DNA from: Heligmosomoides polygyrus polygyrus
Lineage: Eukaryota; Nematoda; Chromadorea; Rhabditida; Heligmosomidae
Direction of reading: 5' to 3'
Length of the DNA: 64,000 bases
Assembly (NCBI GenBank): GCA_947396885.1
Contig: OX377203.1
Coordinates: forward strand, 27,097,253 to 27,161,252
Position numbers and translations under genes: made by a program. How positions within the stretch are numbered: position 1 is the stretch's first letter; the number at the start of each line of letters is the position of its first letter. Below the pieces are notes generated by a model, which made no database searches, was not told the DNA's origin, and saw only the letters and a list, made by a program, of their open reading frames with translations. Shown here in pieces: positions 44,607 to 56,757 of this stretch.

Positions 44607-45447
44607 GGCCCTAGTTAAAAGTTCCGACTCCACCGACAAGACTTCGGTCGAAATTTTTTTTTTCGCTGAAACCTCGTCTAGGGGGGTTATTTGGGGTGCT
44701 GATCACGAATCTGATATCCGTTTTTCACGATTCGATCGGAGACCACCCATTCCGGGGTGGTCCAGGTAGGGTCACCGATTTCGCTGAAACTTCGTCTACG
44801 GGGGTTATATGGGGTGCTGAGCACGAATCTGACATCCGTTTTTGAAATTGCGGCCGATTACGGTAGATTACGGTAGCTAAAGGTAACTAAGGCAGCCGAG
44901 GTCATAATGATCGATTTTGCCCAAACTTCGCCTAGGGGGGTTATTTGGGGTGCCGATCATGAATCTGACATCCGTTTTTCGTTTTACGCCGGAGTTTGGG
45001 CGAAATCGGTGACCATTACCTTAGTCACCCGTACCTTCCGTAACCTACCGTATTCTAGCGTAAAACGAAGAACGGATGCCATATTCGTGATCAGCACCCC
45101 AAAGAACCCCTTAGACGAAGTTTGGACAAAATAGGTGACTATGACCTCGGCAGCCTTAGTTACCCGTACCGACCGTAACCTACCGTACTCCAGCGTAAAA
45201 CGAAAAACGGATGTCAGATTCGTGTTGAGCACGCGAAATAACCCCCCTAGACGAAGTTTCAGCGAAATCGGTGACCCTGCCTGGACCACCCACGTTATCG
45301 GTATGGGTGGTCTCCGACCGAATCGTGAAAAACGGATATCAGATTCGTTATCAGCACCCAAAATAACCACCCTAGACGAAGTTTCAGCGAAAAAATTTTT
45401 TTCAGCCGAAGTCTTGTCGGTGGAGTCGGAACTTTTAACTAGTGCCG
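44607..45447. mobile_element. Foldback MITE family F, uninterrupted copy
   Basis: An 841 bp element with ends GGCCCTAGTTAAAAGTTCC and, inverted, GGCACTAGTTAAAAGTTCC, flanked by an exact 8 bp target duplication GGGGATTG (44599-44606 and 45448-45455). It is built from a ~60 bp motif: three forward copies (about 44677-44735, 44795-44850, 44930-44985) and three reverse copies (about 45070-45125, 45195-45260, 45330-45390), linked by paired segments such as GGTAGATTACGGTAGC and GACCACCCAT. The 8 bp duplication suggests hAT or a similar superfamily, but the termini are not CAGGG. No coding capacity. Confidence 0.88.
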
Positions 45448-48311
45448 GGGATTGTTACCACAGACAAGTATTTCTTCGAGCACGTAACGTTGGAGTGCTT
45501 TATCGCTCAATGCAGAGGGAAACCGTTATATTATATGTGCAATAAGATATGAGACAGGGAGCTAGCATCACTTTTCTTCTTTCGTCGGTAGTTGCTTAGA
45601 TACATTTTTGACTTCCTTTACGATGACATCGCAATTTGCTGACTGCAGCACTGCTTTTTGAATATGCGCACGAATTACCCAATTTTAATGATTGCTGAGG
45701 TTCAGAACTCCGATATCGGTAGTTTGCTTGAAGGTATGAGTGAGTGTGATGTAGGTGGTGTCAGAATCACCGATCTTCTCCAAACATTGCATGTGGGAGT
45801 TATATGGGGTGCTCATCTCCTATCTGTTATCCGTTTGTCCTTCATGTTGAGAAAGTGATATATACCACCAGTACTTTTCGTCTGTGAACCACATTGAAGT
45901 GCATAGTTTTTACCTTGCGTAATGAGTTCGCTCTGGTATGCGCAACTACCTCGCGTAAGCCTTTATTCAGACAGACGGTCTGAGCTACCGCTCAGTAGCG
46001 CGCACCCGGCTCAACAATGCCGCGTGCCCCGGGTGCTCGCCTCTGGAGCGGGGAAGCCACGCCTCCCTGGTCGGCGAGGAAAAACCACGCCTCCCTGCGG
46101 CCGGCCGGCGGGCTCGGGATTCAAAACAACTACAAAATATAGCTAGTAAATACTATATCACAATAACAACTGCACATGTGACTACTAACAGCACACTACC
46201 ACGATCAATACTTAACAGCGTTTATTTAACTATGTATTGTGAATATGAACAGAGGATTTTATTGTAGATTAACCACGGCAGGCAAAAATCGCACACCACT
46301 GGAAATCTAATACACAACTCACATACTTCCCATGAAGAGAGAATTCCACCTCTACACCTTTTCGACTGTTGGGTCTGCAATGGTAAATAGCTCAACACGC
46401 ATTCGCGTAGCCAAGAATCAGTCTAATCGAGGAACCTTCAACAGGTTAGATCTTGTTCAAAAGACTATTTCGCAATTTTCTGGCTACATTCCTTTCAGCA
46501 GACTTTATCCAACCAGTTACCTAGAACTCGATTAAAAGCTCCCCTGAGCTTGAAACCTTTCGTCGGCTAGGTCGGAAAGGAGCAGTAGAAAGAGTAGGAG
46601 TCAACAGAAACAGAAAGGGCTCAGGAGATGGTACATTCAAGGATGCTCACGTTAATTTTACAGGAATTCATTACATAAGATTAAGATTGTAGCTCTCGAA
46701 AGCTACTAGCACGTACTGGCACTTAGGAGTACGACCGAATTCCAGACGCAGTAGTAAGAAACAGGCTTCTTCAACTTCCTTCCCTTGCTTCTCGACTAAA
46801 GTCGTTGATGCTTGCATGATTCATAAGGTAGTACACATTAGGTGCTATAGCAAAGGAGTTATTATGAAACAATTAATAAATCTGTCCAACTCACGTACTA
46901 GAGGTGCTCTACAGAAGATCACTTTATTCCGCCCAAGAACAGATTCATATGCAAACACATTTTCATATAGAGCAGGTAGTGCATACCTAAAGCTTATGCT
47001 CAGACACTCGTTGCGTCTCAGCCGCGTCCCACAACAGCCGTTTTGCAATGGGTGACCGGATACGGAAGACGTGTCACCGATGTCGCGCAATGGGTGTGTG
47101 GGTTCAGAATAGGTGTCACCGATGAGTGATCAGTGAAGAGGGGACCAGTAATGGGGGAACAATAAGGGTGGACCAGTAAAGGGGGGCCCAGTGAAGGTGG
47201 GAGCAGTAATTGGAGGATAAGTTAAGGGGGAGGGGGTCCAGTGAAGGGGGAGAAGTGAAGAGGGGAGCAGTAAAAGGGGATAGTTATTTAATAAGTGAAA
47301 GGATCTCCAAACTCACTCAAATTCACTTTACTGATGCTGAACCTGTTATGTGTTGAAAAAGTTGGTGCTGCATTAACTGTGCTCTTTCAAACTTGGTTTT
47401 TTCTCGCACATATCACTCCTCTCATTTTGTCGTCCTCGAGCTTCGTTTAAAAATTTACACTGACTGAGAATGCACATTTGAGCGTAAATTTCTAGAGAGC
47501 TTGATGTAGCATGTTATTTCTTCCACTTTGATTTTTGCGTTTTCCATTACCTCCCTCCTAGGTTGGAACCCAGCCGAACTAATTCTTCCACCCTAACGGG
47601 TCGATGAATGGCTGATGTGGGGAGGGGGGGGGGGAAGAGATATTGATATATTCATGTGTTTGCCACCGCAATTCCTATCTTTATCTTTATCCCTGAACCT
47701 GCATCCTTGTTCTAAAATTCTTGTAGCAAACTTAGCGGTTTATCAGGTTTCTACTTCTAAGTTTAGATAAAAACAATCAAAACTACACACTATTCAACCT
47801 TCACAAAAATCGAAACTACTTATAAATAGGTAGTAGCTAGTACCTAATAGGTAATAACTCTTGCGCACTTCCAATATATCTTCGAGGAATACACTAGCCT
47901 CGGAAAGCCAATCTCGAACTGAACATAGAAGGCTGAAATCATGATCTTATAAACGGTATCTCCTTACAATGGAATGTCACCGTATTCGTTTCGTTTTTTC
48001 TCGATTAAATTAAAATTAGATTAAATTACAATTCACGTTCTATTATATATTATATTATTACAACAAAAACAAAACAACGACAACACAATAAATAAGAACG
48101 CACACACACACCGAAAATTGAAACAAAACGAAAAGAAACACGCACGTAAAGTGAAATAAAAAAGTTGAAATGGAAATGAACGCAACGAGTATCTTAGCTG
48201 AGTTTTCTTCCAGAGATGTCGGAACGTCTCAATAAAGACTGGAGCCGTGAAAGCTGCCACAGCTTGGATGTATGTTTGTAGAAGGGTTGAGTAGAAGTAT
48301 CTGAAAAACCC
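45448..48311. other. Gene-poor stretch with GC patch, solo motif and G-rich minisatellite
   Basis: Bases 45785-45835 hold a solo, diverged family F motif (GGGAGTTATATGGGGTGCTC). Bases about 45985-46125 are a GC-rich patch with CCACGCCTCCCTG twice. Bases 47040-47110 match part of 1-150 inverted. Bases about 47125-47285 are the G-rich minisatellite listed separately; a G run lies at 47624-47634. ORFs at 46332-46535 and 46816-47055 have no support. Confidence 0.45.
47125..47285 (+). repeat. Purine-rich minisatellite
   Basis: Diverged tandem units of about 15-17 bases around GGGGACCAGTAA/GGGGGTCCAGTGA. The many G3-G6 runs on the + strand could form G-quadruplexes. Confidence 0.65.
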
Positions 48312-49085
48312 ATGAACCGCATTAGTTCAGCAGCCTTTGACGAATACCTTCGCCACAGACAGGAGGAGCGGCAGCATCTGGCAAGGCTTCAGAAAGGTAG
48401 ATTGCCCTCAGGCAGGCGGGCTGATGTTGGTGCGGAAGAAACGGAACACCAGGGAGGTGGTGAAAGTGTGGAGCAGTTAGAAGTGGCAGAACTGCCTACT
48501 GAAGAAAACGAGTTTGTTGAAGAAGATCCAGCTATGGATGAAGAAATGTGTAAGCGGACCAAATTTAGCTAGCAAGGGAGAATTCGGAATACCTTTTTCA
48601 GCATTTCACGAGAGAGTAGTGTACTATGCCTGCTTTTTGGAGCATTTTGCATTCTCAGGCCAGGAAATTGAATGCATGGAACGTATGATGAATGTTGTGT
48701 ATGGAATGCCACCTCCAATTCGATACAGAAACCATGTGAGGCCTATGATAAAAGACGTATGTAGAAGTATGATCATGAGATTTACTACTTCTGTAACTCG
48801 TGCAGTGGTCTATTAGCTGGACGTCTCGGTCTTTGTGCAAATTTTGGCTGCTCGCTGAATGGGTTGGTTAGATTAATGAAGGCTGGTTAGGAAGAAGATG
48901 CTGGAGTAATGGTTTGCTAATTCAGAGTCGATGTCAATCGTGCTAAGCACTCACAAAGAGCTGAGGTTCACCTTCTGAACGTAGTCCCTCAATTGGAAGA
49001 CGTAATTTACACTCACTTCAGCCAGCTTGTGGGGATACATGCTCGTATACATGAGCAAGAGGTGAACCACGTTTGGTGCACCTGA
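48312..49085 (+). pseudogene. Broken ORF with cysteine pattern, function unknown
   Basis: Three open blocks follow each other in different frames. 48312-48572 starts MNRISSAAFDEYLRHRQEER, then an acidic stretch (EENEFVEEDPAMDEE). 48565-48816 reads FGIPFSAFHERVVYYACFLE and ERMMNVVYGMPPPIRYRNHV. A third block near 48776-48870 gives FCNSCSGLLAGRLGLCANFG, a CxxC...CxxxxC-like pattern, and 48934-49080 gives VNRAKHSQRAEVHLLNVVPQ and LVGIHARIHEQEVNHVW. Together they look like one decayed protein of about 250 residues. I do not recognise the family; it may belong to a transposable element. RTE family A copy 2 begins just downstream, at 49094. Confidence 0.45.
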
Positions 49086-49093
49086 TTCAACAA

Positions 49094-50274
49094 TCACCTG
49101 TATCACCTGTCGTCCCGTTGATCATCGACTTGCTCGAGCGGGCGCCAGCAGCGTCTCCATTCGTCCCTGTCGCGTGCCAGAGTGGTCCAATGGATCCTCC
49201 TCGCTCGAGGGACACGAAGAGCGTCATATCGGTCGTTCAGGGCTTTCACGAAGAAGTCCGACCAACGCGTTGGTGGGCGTCCTGGTGTTCTTTTGACATC
49301 CCGCGGAATCCAATCTGTGACGACTCTCGTCCAGCGGGTGTCTGCGAATCGCATTACGTGGCCGGCCCACCTAATTTTCGACGACTTGGCCCATGCGACA
49401 GCGTCTCTGATCTTCGAACGTCAGCGAAGCTCGGAACTCCGGAGGCCTTCTCTCACTTGCTTGAGTCGTGTCACTCCGAGCATCGTCCTCTCGATTCCAC
49501 GCTGCGCGACGCTGATCGCGTGTTCATCCTGCTTTCGTATAGCCCAGGTCTCTGAGGCGTATGTTAGGGCAGGAAGAACAGTGGAGTCGAATAGGTGGGC
49601 ACGGAGTCGGACGTTCTTCGTCTTCTTCGCGACTTCTTCGACGCTCTTGAAAGCTCCCCAAGCCGCTCGTTTCCTCCTGCTCAGCTCTGGTGCTAGGTCG
49701 TTGGCCATGTTGACTTCGCGACCCAGATACACATAGCTGGAGCATTCGGAGATGTTCGTTCCGTTGAGCGAGAATGGGGCATCAGAAACCCATCCGTTCT
49801 TCATGAACATCGTCTTCGTAAGATTCAGCTGCAGTCCAACGCTTCCACATACACGATCGAAGTCGGCCAGCATTCGTTCCGCCTGACTGATGCTCGGTGT
49901 TATGAGCACGATGTCGTCAGCGAAGCGAAGATGGTGCAGTTGCTGGCCGTCGACCTTCACTCCCATGTCTTCCCATTCTAGTTCGCGCATGACGTTTTCG
50001 AGGGTGGCGCTGAAGAGCTTCGGGGATATGGTATCCCCTTGTCGAACCCCTCTCTTCACGTCAAACGTCGTTGTAGAATGGTGAGATCTTGGTCGTGAAT
50101 CCACTGTACAGCTCTCGAAGGACCCTGATGTACTGAGTAGGAACGCCCTGGGTGAGCAGGGCTTCCATGATCGCTTCAGTCTCGACGGAGTCGAATGCCT
50201 TCTTCAGGTCGATGAACGTAAGGCACAGCGGCAGCTTATACTCTCGCGACACTTCGATGAGCTTCGTAATGGTG
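49094..50274 (-). mobile_element. RTE-like retrotransposon, family A, copy 2 (5'-truncated)
   Basis: Starts with the same TCACCTGTATCACCTGTCG 3' tail as copy 1 and is closely similar to it up to 50274, where it breaks off within the RT domain (copy 1 position about 10775). This is 5' truncation, the usual outcome of incomplete target-primed reverse transcription. The 1181 bp remainder encodes RT from IDLKKAFDSV onwards. No target duplication was recognised. Confidence 0.85.
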
Positions 50275-50282
50275 CGAGACAC
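49103..50282 (-). pseudogene. RTE family A RT C-terminal half, truncated
   Basis: Open blocks on the - strand: 50282-50061 (LCLTFIDLKKAFDSV, TKISPFYNDV), 50104-49421 (GVRQGDTISPKLFSATLENV, catalytic FADDIVLIT, LGREVNMANDLAPELSRRKR) and 49354-49103 ([24 protein letters not shown]). A short deletion around 50063-50066 (GTCAAACGTCG versus GTCAATGACGACGTCG in copy 1) breaks the frame between the first two. Unlike copy 1 there is no frameshift at FADDIVLIT and no stop after LAP. Without the 5' half it cannot be functional. Confidence 0.82.
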
Positions 50283-50767
50283 GCCTAACGGCGCACTCGC
50301 ACTTGTGTTCTCCTAATCGGACAGATAAAGAGGGGTGAATCTCTACCTCGTACTAGAACTGCTCTTAATTTTTTTGCGAGGGGGAGGGGAATAGAGAAGA
50401 CAGCAGAGGTCAAAACAGCCCGCTTCGAAACAAAATGCTTGTAATTATCAAAAAGTAAACAATAATGAAAAATAGGCTGTTAGAATGGTAAGGTCGAGCA
50501 AAAAGCGAACGTATGAAGTATGTGCGCTAAAACTTAGCGATTGCCTAGAACGGCATGCTTAGAGGGAGCGCTGCAATTTAAGTTCCACGTTTCTTCGTTA
50601 ATGTTGTGTATGTGGTGAGGTATTTACTACGCTTACATAATCGTTCGAAAACAATCCATGTACATACAGAGACAACTTTCTATAAAACTGCTAAAAAATG
50701 AAGGAAGCAAAATACACCTATAGAGATAAGATGAAGATTAGATAAGAATAAGATTTCAACACAAAAA
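50275..50767. other. Spacer between two retrotransposon copies
   Basis: AT-rich DNA with no gene or known repeat recognised. Confidence 0.4.
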
Positions 50768-50794
50768 TCATCATCATTTTTTCTTCTTCAGCCT

Positions 50795-53700
50795 TTGTCC
50801 TGCTTGGCGGTCTGGTGTGGTGACACACCACTACGCACGATCAAATGCTTGATCGGGTGGATACCAGCTTCCCTAACGTATGTGCAATGTATCAAGCCAG
50901 TGTGGCTTAGGCCGCTCTTTGGGCCGTTTTCCGAGCATATCTATGTTGGGGCCAATCTTCGCACGGTGTCATCATGCGCACGAAGAACATTACCATACCA
51001 TTGTAGGCGAGCTTCACGAAACTTATCGGCAATTGGAGCGACGCCAAATCTTTGACCTATGGAGACATTGCGAATATGATCCATACGCGTGACCCCAGCC
51101 GTCCAGCTCAGCATTTTCGTCTACATTACGATCAGGCGGCTCTCAACCTCCTTCGTTGCAGGCCAGCACTTAGCACCGTACATCGCTACTGCTCGGACGA
51201 CGGTTCCGTAGATCTTCTTGAGTTCATCTCGAACGTCAGGCTACCACCAGACGCAAATGCAGATCGAAGGTGCTTGAACTGAGTCGCTCGTACGAGCGTA
51301 GTGCCATTGATCTCAACCGATCCAGTCTCGTTTACGACTGTCGTCAAGTACTCAGATTCTTTGACGTCTAGCTTGAGTCCGAACGCCGCCAGGAGGCCAC
51401 AATAAGCTTGCAGCTGTTGCTTAAGTTCGGCATTGTCTTCTCTGGCAAGCATTACGTCATTTGCATATAGCAGTGTACAAGGAGTAGGCTTCTGAAGGTC
51501 TCGCGAAATGGCATCTATTACGACAATAAAAAGGAGTAGGAAAAGGGCGGAACCTTGGTGAACACTAACGGAGACAGGAAACTCCGTCGATGTGCCGGCC
51601 AGCGCTGTTACTTAAACCTTGGGACAAGAGTAAAGTCCACTCATCAAATTCTTCGGGAACACCGTGTTGTTGTAAGGTGTACCATATAATCTCGCGCGGT
51701 ACACGAATGTTTTCTCCAAGTCGAGAAAAGCGAGATGCAGCGGTTTTTGTTTCTCGCGATGTCTTTCTACAAGAAAACGAACACTGTGCGAGAACAATCG
51801 GAGTGGACGGTAACTTGTGCAGTCCGCGGGACTACCCTTCTTCCAGATCGGGATCGTCGTGCTTTGCTGCCAACTACCAGGTACCTTCTTCTCCGCAGCA
51901 ACCTGGTTGAAAAACTTCGTTACCCACTCAGAGGGGTGTCAGCACCTCAACTTCCATAGATCTGCCGCTAAACCGTCTGGACCTGTCGCTTTACGTGACT
52001 TTATGTTCTTCAAACCCGCTTCCGTTTCCTCCACAGTCATCGTTTGCATAGGACCATGCGTTGGAGGAACGCAAAGGATAGGCGGATGGGCAAACTCTAC
52101 TGTTGAAATTCTCTCGAAGTAGTCTCGAAGTAGTCATGCAATGTTCCATAGCCCTTTTGCGGTTCATCAGTAGATGACCTCTCTCTTCGCTTCTTGGTAT
52201 CTACGCCAATTGTCGGTTGCCTTGTCGCTGAGCAAAGCGTGATATAGTCTTTTCTTCCCTTTGACTTTTTCCCTGACGTCATCAGTCCACAGCCAGCCAG
52301 CCGTGCGGCTTGTGATATATAATCGGTTGCACGCTTCCATGTCTCCTCAATAGTGGTAACCGTCGGCAACCGAATACGAGTAACAACAGCTGCATTCTTC
52401 TCTTTCATCCGCCTGGTCTGATCGTTCGACCTAATCAGCCTCGGAGGGGAGAACTTGTGCAGATTAGTGGACGGTGCTGTATGGCGATAGTCTCCTGTGG
52501 CAACACCTTCGTATTATACCTTTGTCCTTGGGAAAAAATTTCGAATTTCGAAAGATCGAATAATATTCGATTTTCAAAATTTCGAATTTCGAATGATCGA
52601 ATAATATTCGATTTTCAAAATTTCGAATTTCGAATGATCGAATAATATTCGATTTTCAAAAAGTCGAATTTCGAATAATCGAATTTCGAATAGTCGAATA
52701 TTCGAATAATCAAATGAACACTATTATTTACTGTCGTCACCCAGTGGTTAACATTTAATTATTTTTTATTACCCACTGTGAAGGAAAAAATGGATGGCTG
52801 CTCCATCCATTTCCTTTACGAGACCAAAGGACAATAACAGCGGTATAATGGCAATGAAGCACGCTTTGCTTCCCTAAGAATTCGTGCACCGAGAAGAGAG
52901 AAACACCTTGGGTAGGCAGAGCTAGATTGTTATAGGTCTTCCTCTATAGGTTGCTATCTTTCCTTATGTTATAGCGAAGCTTCCAGGTGGTAAAAGAATG
53001 ATTATCATGGGCGGAGAAATCACAGAAAGGCGATCTGGTGCAGGAAGGGCGCACTGGAGTCTCATGAATGGCATTCAGTTTGTGTTCTAGCTCCGTTGAA
53101 GAGAAACGGACCCGCGTTGCAATCTAATCTGACAAGACACTACAACTTGGACAGTGTTAGAGCGAAAATGGGGATGGTTCACTTTCATAGGAAACGGAGT
53201 ATGACTGGCTCTTGTACTCCATAGCCACTGCTCTTCCTCTCTTCTTCAACGTCTTTACTGGCAGAAAGCAGAAGCTTTCTAGGCCCCTGAAAGTTCTACC
53301 TCTCTACCGCAGCCCCTTCGGCTCTAATCGTTTCCTTGTTGTAACTGGGGTAGAAATACAAAACGAAGATTCTCCCGTAGTATACTGAAGGTAAAAATAT
53401 CTGTGTACAGGCATAACCCTAATCACTTGCGATTCACGTGAATGGCCGTTTACAAGGAAGCAGGTGCGCAGCGGAGGGCCTCGCTTGCAGCGCTTACTTC
53501 GCGTCAACTCACAAGGGAGGTCAATGAACCTCCCGTGGGAATCTTATAAGTGACCTATTGAGCGCTGTGGGGATTGTCCGAGAGGCACCCCAGTGGTTTA
53601 AAACTGAATGCAGCTAAGGGACATTTTATTTAACGAATTTACCGAATTTACATTTTTACCGCGAAAATTTTTCGTTAAAAAGTGGTCGTTAAAAATTTAT

Positions 53701-56593
53701 CGAAAAAAATTTAACGCACACCCCTGCTGCCCGTCGTCTCCCCACCGCTCTCTGCTAATCGAAGGTTTAGGGACTTGTACTCCCACAACTCCGGAGATCG
53801 AAAGCAGGTTTCGCCCAAACGTCGTCTAGAGGGCTAATTGAGGTGCTGATCGCAAATCTAGTAAACGTTTTCGCGTGATCGCGTGATTCCACATTTTCAT
53901 GAGTGATCAAGTTTATCAGTTTGAGTACATAGAATCGCTTTCTTCACGTACATATGTGTTCAGACTTGCTTTCCAGTCTTCGACTTTGAGATGGAAAGAA
54001 GTGCACGAAAAATGGATAATTTAGAAAAAGAAATGACAAATTCATGACAGCAGCCTAAATAATTTCCTAAGGCGAGGAAAGGACGAAATCAGTGGTCACG
54101 ACAACCCCATCGTTACTCACGAACACAAGCTATGAAATATCGTAAGCGGCTAAATTGTCGAAATTGGATACCATATTCGTGCCCAGCATCCAAAATAACA
54201 GTAAAGGCGATGTTTGAGCGAAAAAATCGACCTCCACTCCACTTTTGGAGTCACAATAGTACAACGCGGCCGGTTATTCTGCACCTTTTCTCGCACATAC
54301 TCACCTCGCCTATTGTGGTCGACGGTAACACCGAACGCGTTTGCCAGCTTCGTGATCAGAACCTCAGTCAACCCTCAGGACAACATTTGTACGAAATTTT
54401 ATTATCTACTTACGAAGTCATGGGGATTAATACAAGTACCTACGTTTGCAAAGCTCCCCCCCCCCCCTGTCAGTGCGAGAGAGTGGCCGAGGAAGAATAG
54501 GCTGCAAGAAGACCAATAGAATAAGTTAATCATATATGTAAATTTTAATACTCAAACAGTTTTAAATTCAATGTCTAGACAACGAAGTAGAGTTAGAAAT
54601 AACCTGGGGTATACATGAACTCTAAATCACTCTGTACTATAACAAACACAAGTGGAAAACAAGCAACAACTAAAACAAGCAATAACTAAAACAATGGTAA
54701 CAACAACACTAAACATGTCTTGTTTCGCCTCTGCCTTCATACAAAACATGTTTATAATTAGTCACCCCGAGGCTCGTCAGTGAAGAAGGTGACTAATTAA
54801 CTTAGATGTTAGTACTGTATTTGGTGTTATATGCAAATGCTACGAATACTACGGAGTACAATACTACGGAGTGGTCAAAAATGATGCATTTTATAAGAGA
54901 TGCTAAAATTAGTAAAATTTACAAGGGAAACGTTCTCTATAGGAACCCGAAGACTGATCAGCACATCCCAGAGATGGACTGAAGCAACACATTTCGATCA
55001 TGTTCGTAAATAGGTTAAAATGAGAATGTGTTCTACATTTACCAAAACGCACAGCAATCCGTAAACAACTCTCCTAGATTCGAACCTGGACCTCTCCCCG
55101 CTATCCACGCCCCGACTGCAGTGAATGATTCATTTGACCTAATAAATTGTCATATTTCTAACATCTAACTACAATTAAAGCTCTATAGCATCTGCATGTT
55201 AATTTCTGAGTATTTCAAGGCCATTCAAGGCGCCACTTTCGCATTATCAGCCAGCACTGAAGTGCTACAGTTTTTTGTAATTTTTGACCTACCCAGATGC
55301 CCGCAGGACATTTGAAGACCACTACGGTGCTTCTTAGACACACCCTTATAACAAGCAATAGGTCATTTTGGAAATCTCCACGGGAAGTTCATTGACTTCT
55401 CTTGTCAGATTACGTACACACAATTCGGCGCATTTTGAGCGAGGCGCGAAACTCAAACATCGTTTTTTACCATAAGGTCAGACTCCCCTGGTTATCGAAG
55501 AAGAGTGCCACTAACTTGTTAAGAAATTGATTAAGAATATTCGAATATTCGACTTTTCGAATATTCGATATTCGAAGCCTTCGAATATTCGAATAAACGA
55601 ATATTCGAATATTGGCCACTTTCGAATATTCGAATAAACGAATAATTCGAATATTGGACTTTCTCGAATATTCGAATAATAGAATAATTCGAAATTCGAC
55701 TATTCGAAATTCGAAAAGGACAAAGGTATACTTCGTATCTGAGAGAAACCTTCGATCTCGGTGCTTAATAAGGATGAAGTCGATCTGTGTCTTGGCACTC
55801 CCGCTATAAAAAGGCAAAAGATGGGAGTCACTCCATCGAAATACAGTATTCGCAATGATTAGCTTATGTGAGTCCGCATACTCAAAGATTCGCTCACCAG
55901 CGTTACGCGCCCCCCAACCGAAACCACCATGACAGCTGTGACCATCTTTCGCAGTCCCAACGTGGCCGTTGAGATCACCTGCGACAATGACAGCGTCTTC
56001 TGGTAGGATCTTTGCTGTCTTCTCATCAAGCAGGGTTCAAAACTCGTCCTTGGCTCGCTCATAGCAGCCTGTCTGCAGAGCGTACGCAGAGAAGAAATGA
56101 TACATTCGCTGTTCAGCGGGACTACGACCTTCAAGCGGTCATTGATAATAAAGTGAACTGAAGAGTATAAAATCAGAAAATGTTGATTTTTTGAAGTTTG
56201 ATTTCTCTAAAAGCGGTTCGTTCCGCCACCTATCTGCAGGCGAACCTTTTTTGGTTATAACACCTCCACGGTGGCTCGTTAAAACGTTCCACGCTTACGT
56301 TCGCGTCACGGAAACGCTCGGAGACGATAACATCAACTCCGCTAGTGATCCTGGGACTGCCGCACAGGATGGCCTTAAAGTCTCGGCCCTTGTCCCTCGA
56401 CTTGCAACATTACAATCTCGTTTCCTGCACATAAGTCGATTCGTCTTCGCTCCAGTGCTTCTGCCAACTCACACGAGCGACCCGTCAACGTACCCGCATT
56501 CAGCGTAGCCACGCGGGTCCTGCTTACGTTACGGGACTTTTGGACTAGCTCGGTTGCTCCCCGCTGCCGTCCTCGCATTAAGGATCCTCGCAT
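50795..56593 (-). pseudogene. RTE family B endonuclease/RT, heavily broken
   Basis: In order on the - strand: RVATLNAGTLTGRSCELAEA (56543-56380 region), the start of the AP-type endonuclease; a VIVAGDLNGHVG-like block near 55990, with SGSAKTQIDFILIKHRDRR near 55780; then after the inserted element KNAAVVTRIRLPTVTTIEET (52400), RT fragments HREKQKPLHLAFLDLEKTF (about 51770) and NAELKQQLQAYCGLLAAFGL (about 51400), and a thumb remnant near 51000. The YADD catalytic block is decayed (LLYANDVMLARE-like around 51465). Many stops and frameshifts are present. Confidence 0.75.
52515..55730. mobile_element. 3.2 kb non-autonomous DNA element with 8 bp target duplication
   Basis: The ends are perfect inverted repeats TATACCTTTGTCCTT, flanked by an exact 8 bp duplication CTTCGTAT (52507-52514, 55731-55738); joining the flanks restores the RTE family B sequence. 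The subterminal regions are tandem arrays of TTCGAAT-rich units: about 45 bp, three copies, at 52548-52670, and related ATTCGAATA arrays at 55530-55715. The interior is a mosaic: a hAT-like end (about 53625-53726), forward and reverse family F motifs (53805-53875, 54165-54225) and a segment like 1248-2190. An 8 bp duplication fits hAT. No transposase was recognised. Confidence 0.85.
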
Positions 56594-56757
56594 ACTTATG
56601 ACACTCGCCGGGCTCTGCTAGTGCGCGTCGGCACCAGCGGACGCCGTAGCACCTAGATATCCCCAGAATGTGATTTGACATGGGATTTCCATAGGCCGGC
56701 CTGTCACAAGGGCCTTTTTCTAGCGGCACCATGTGGAGGAATAGGCACCACCCCGAC

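Larger units (their letters stand above)
50768..56757 (-). mobile_element. RTE-like retrotransposon, family B, copy 2, split by a DNA element
   Basis: The pieces 50768-52514 and 55739-56757 together (about 2.77 kb) align with copy 1 at 12794-15534. The 3' end again has an ATCATCATC (GATGATGAT) tail. ACAAAAA at 50761-50767 and near 56755-56761 could be the target duplication. The gap is the insertion 52515-55730. This copy keeps the endonuclease N-terminus that copy 1 lost, but lacks several short stretches of the RT region (for example between about 51800 and 52180). Confidence 0.8.
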
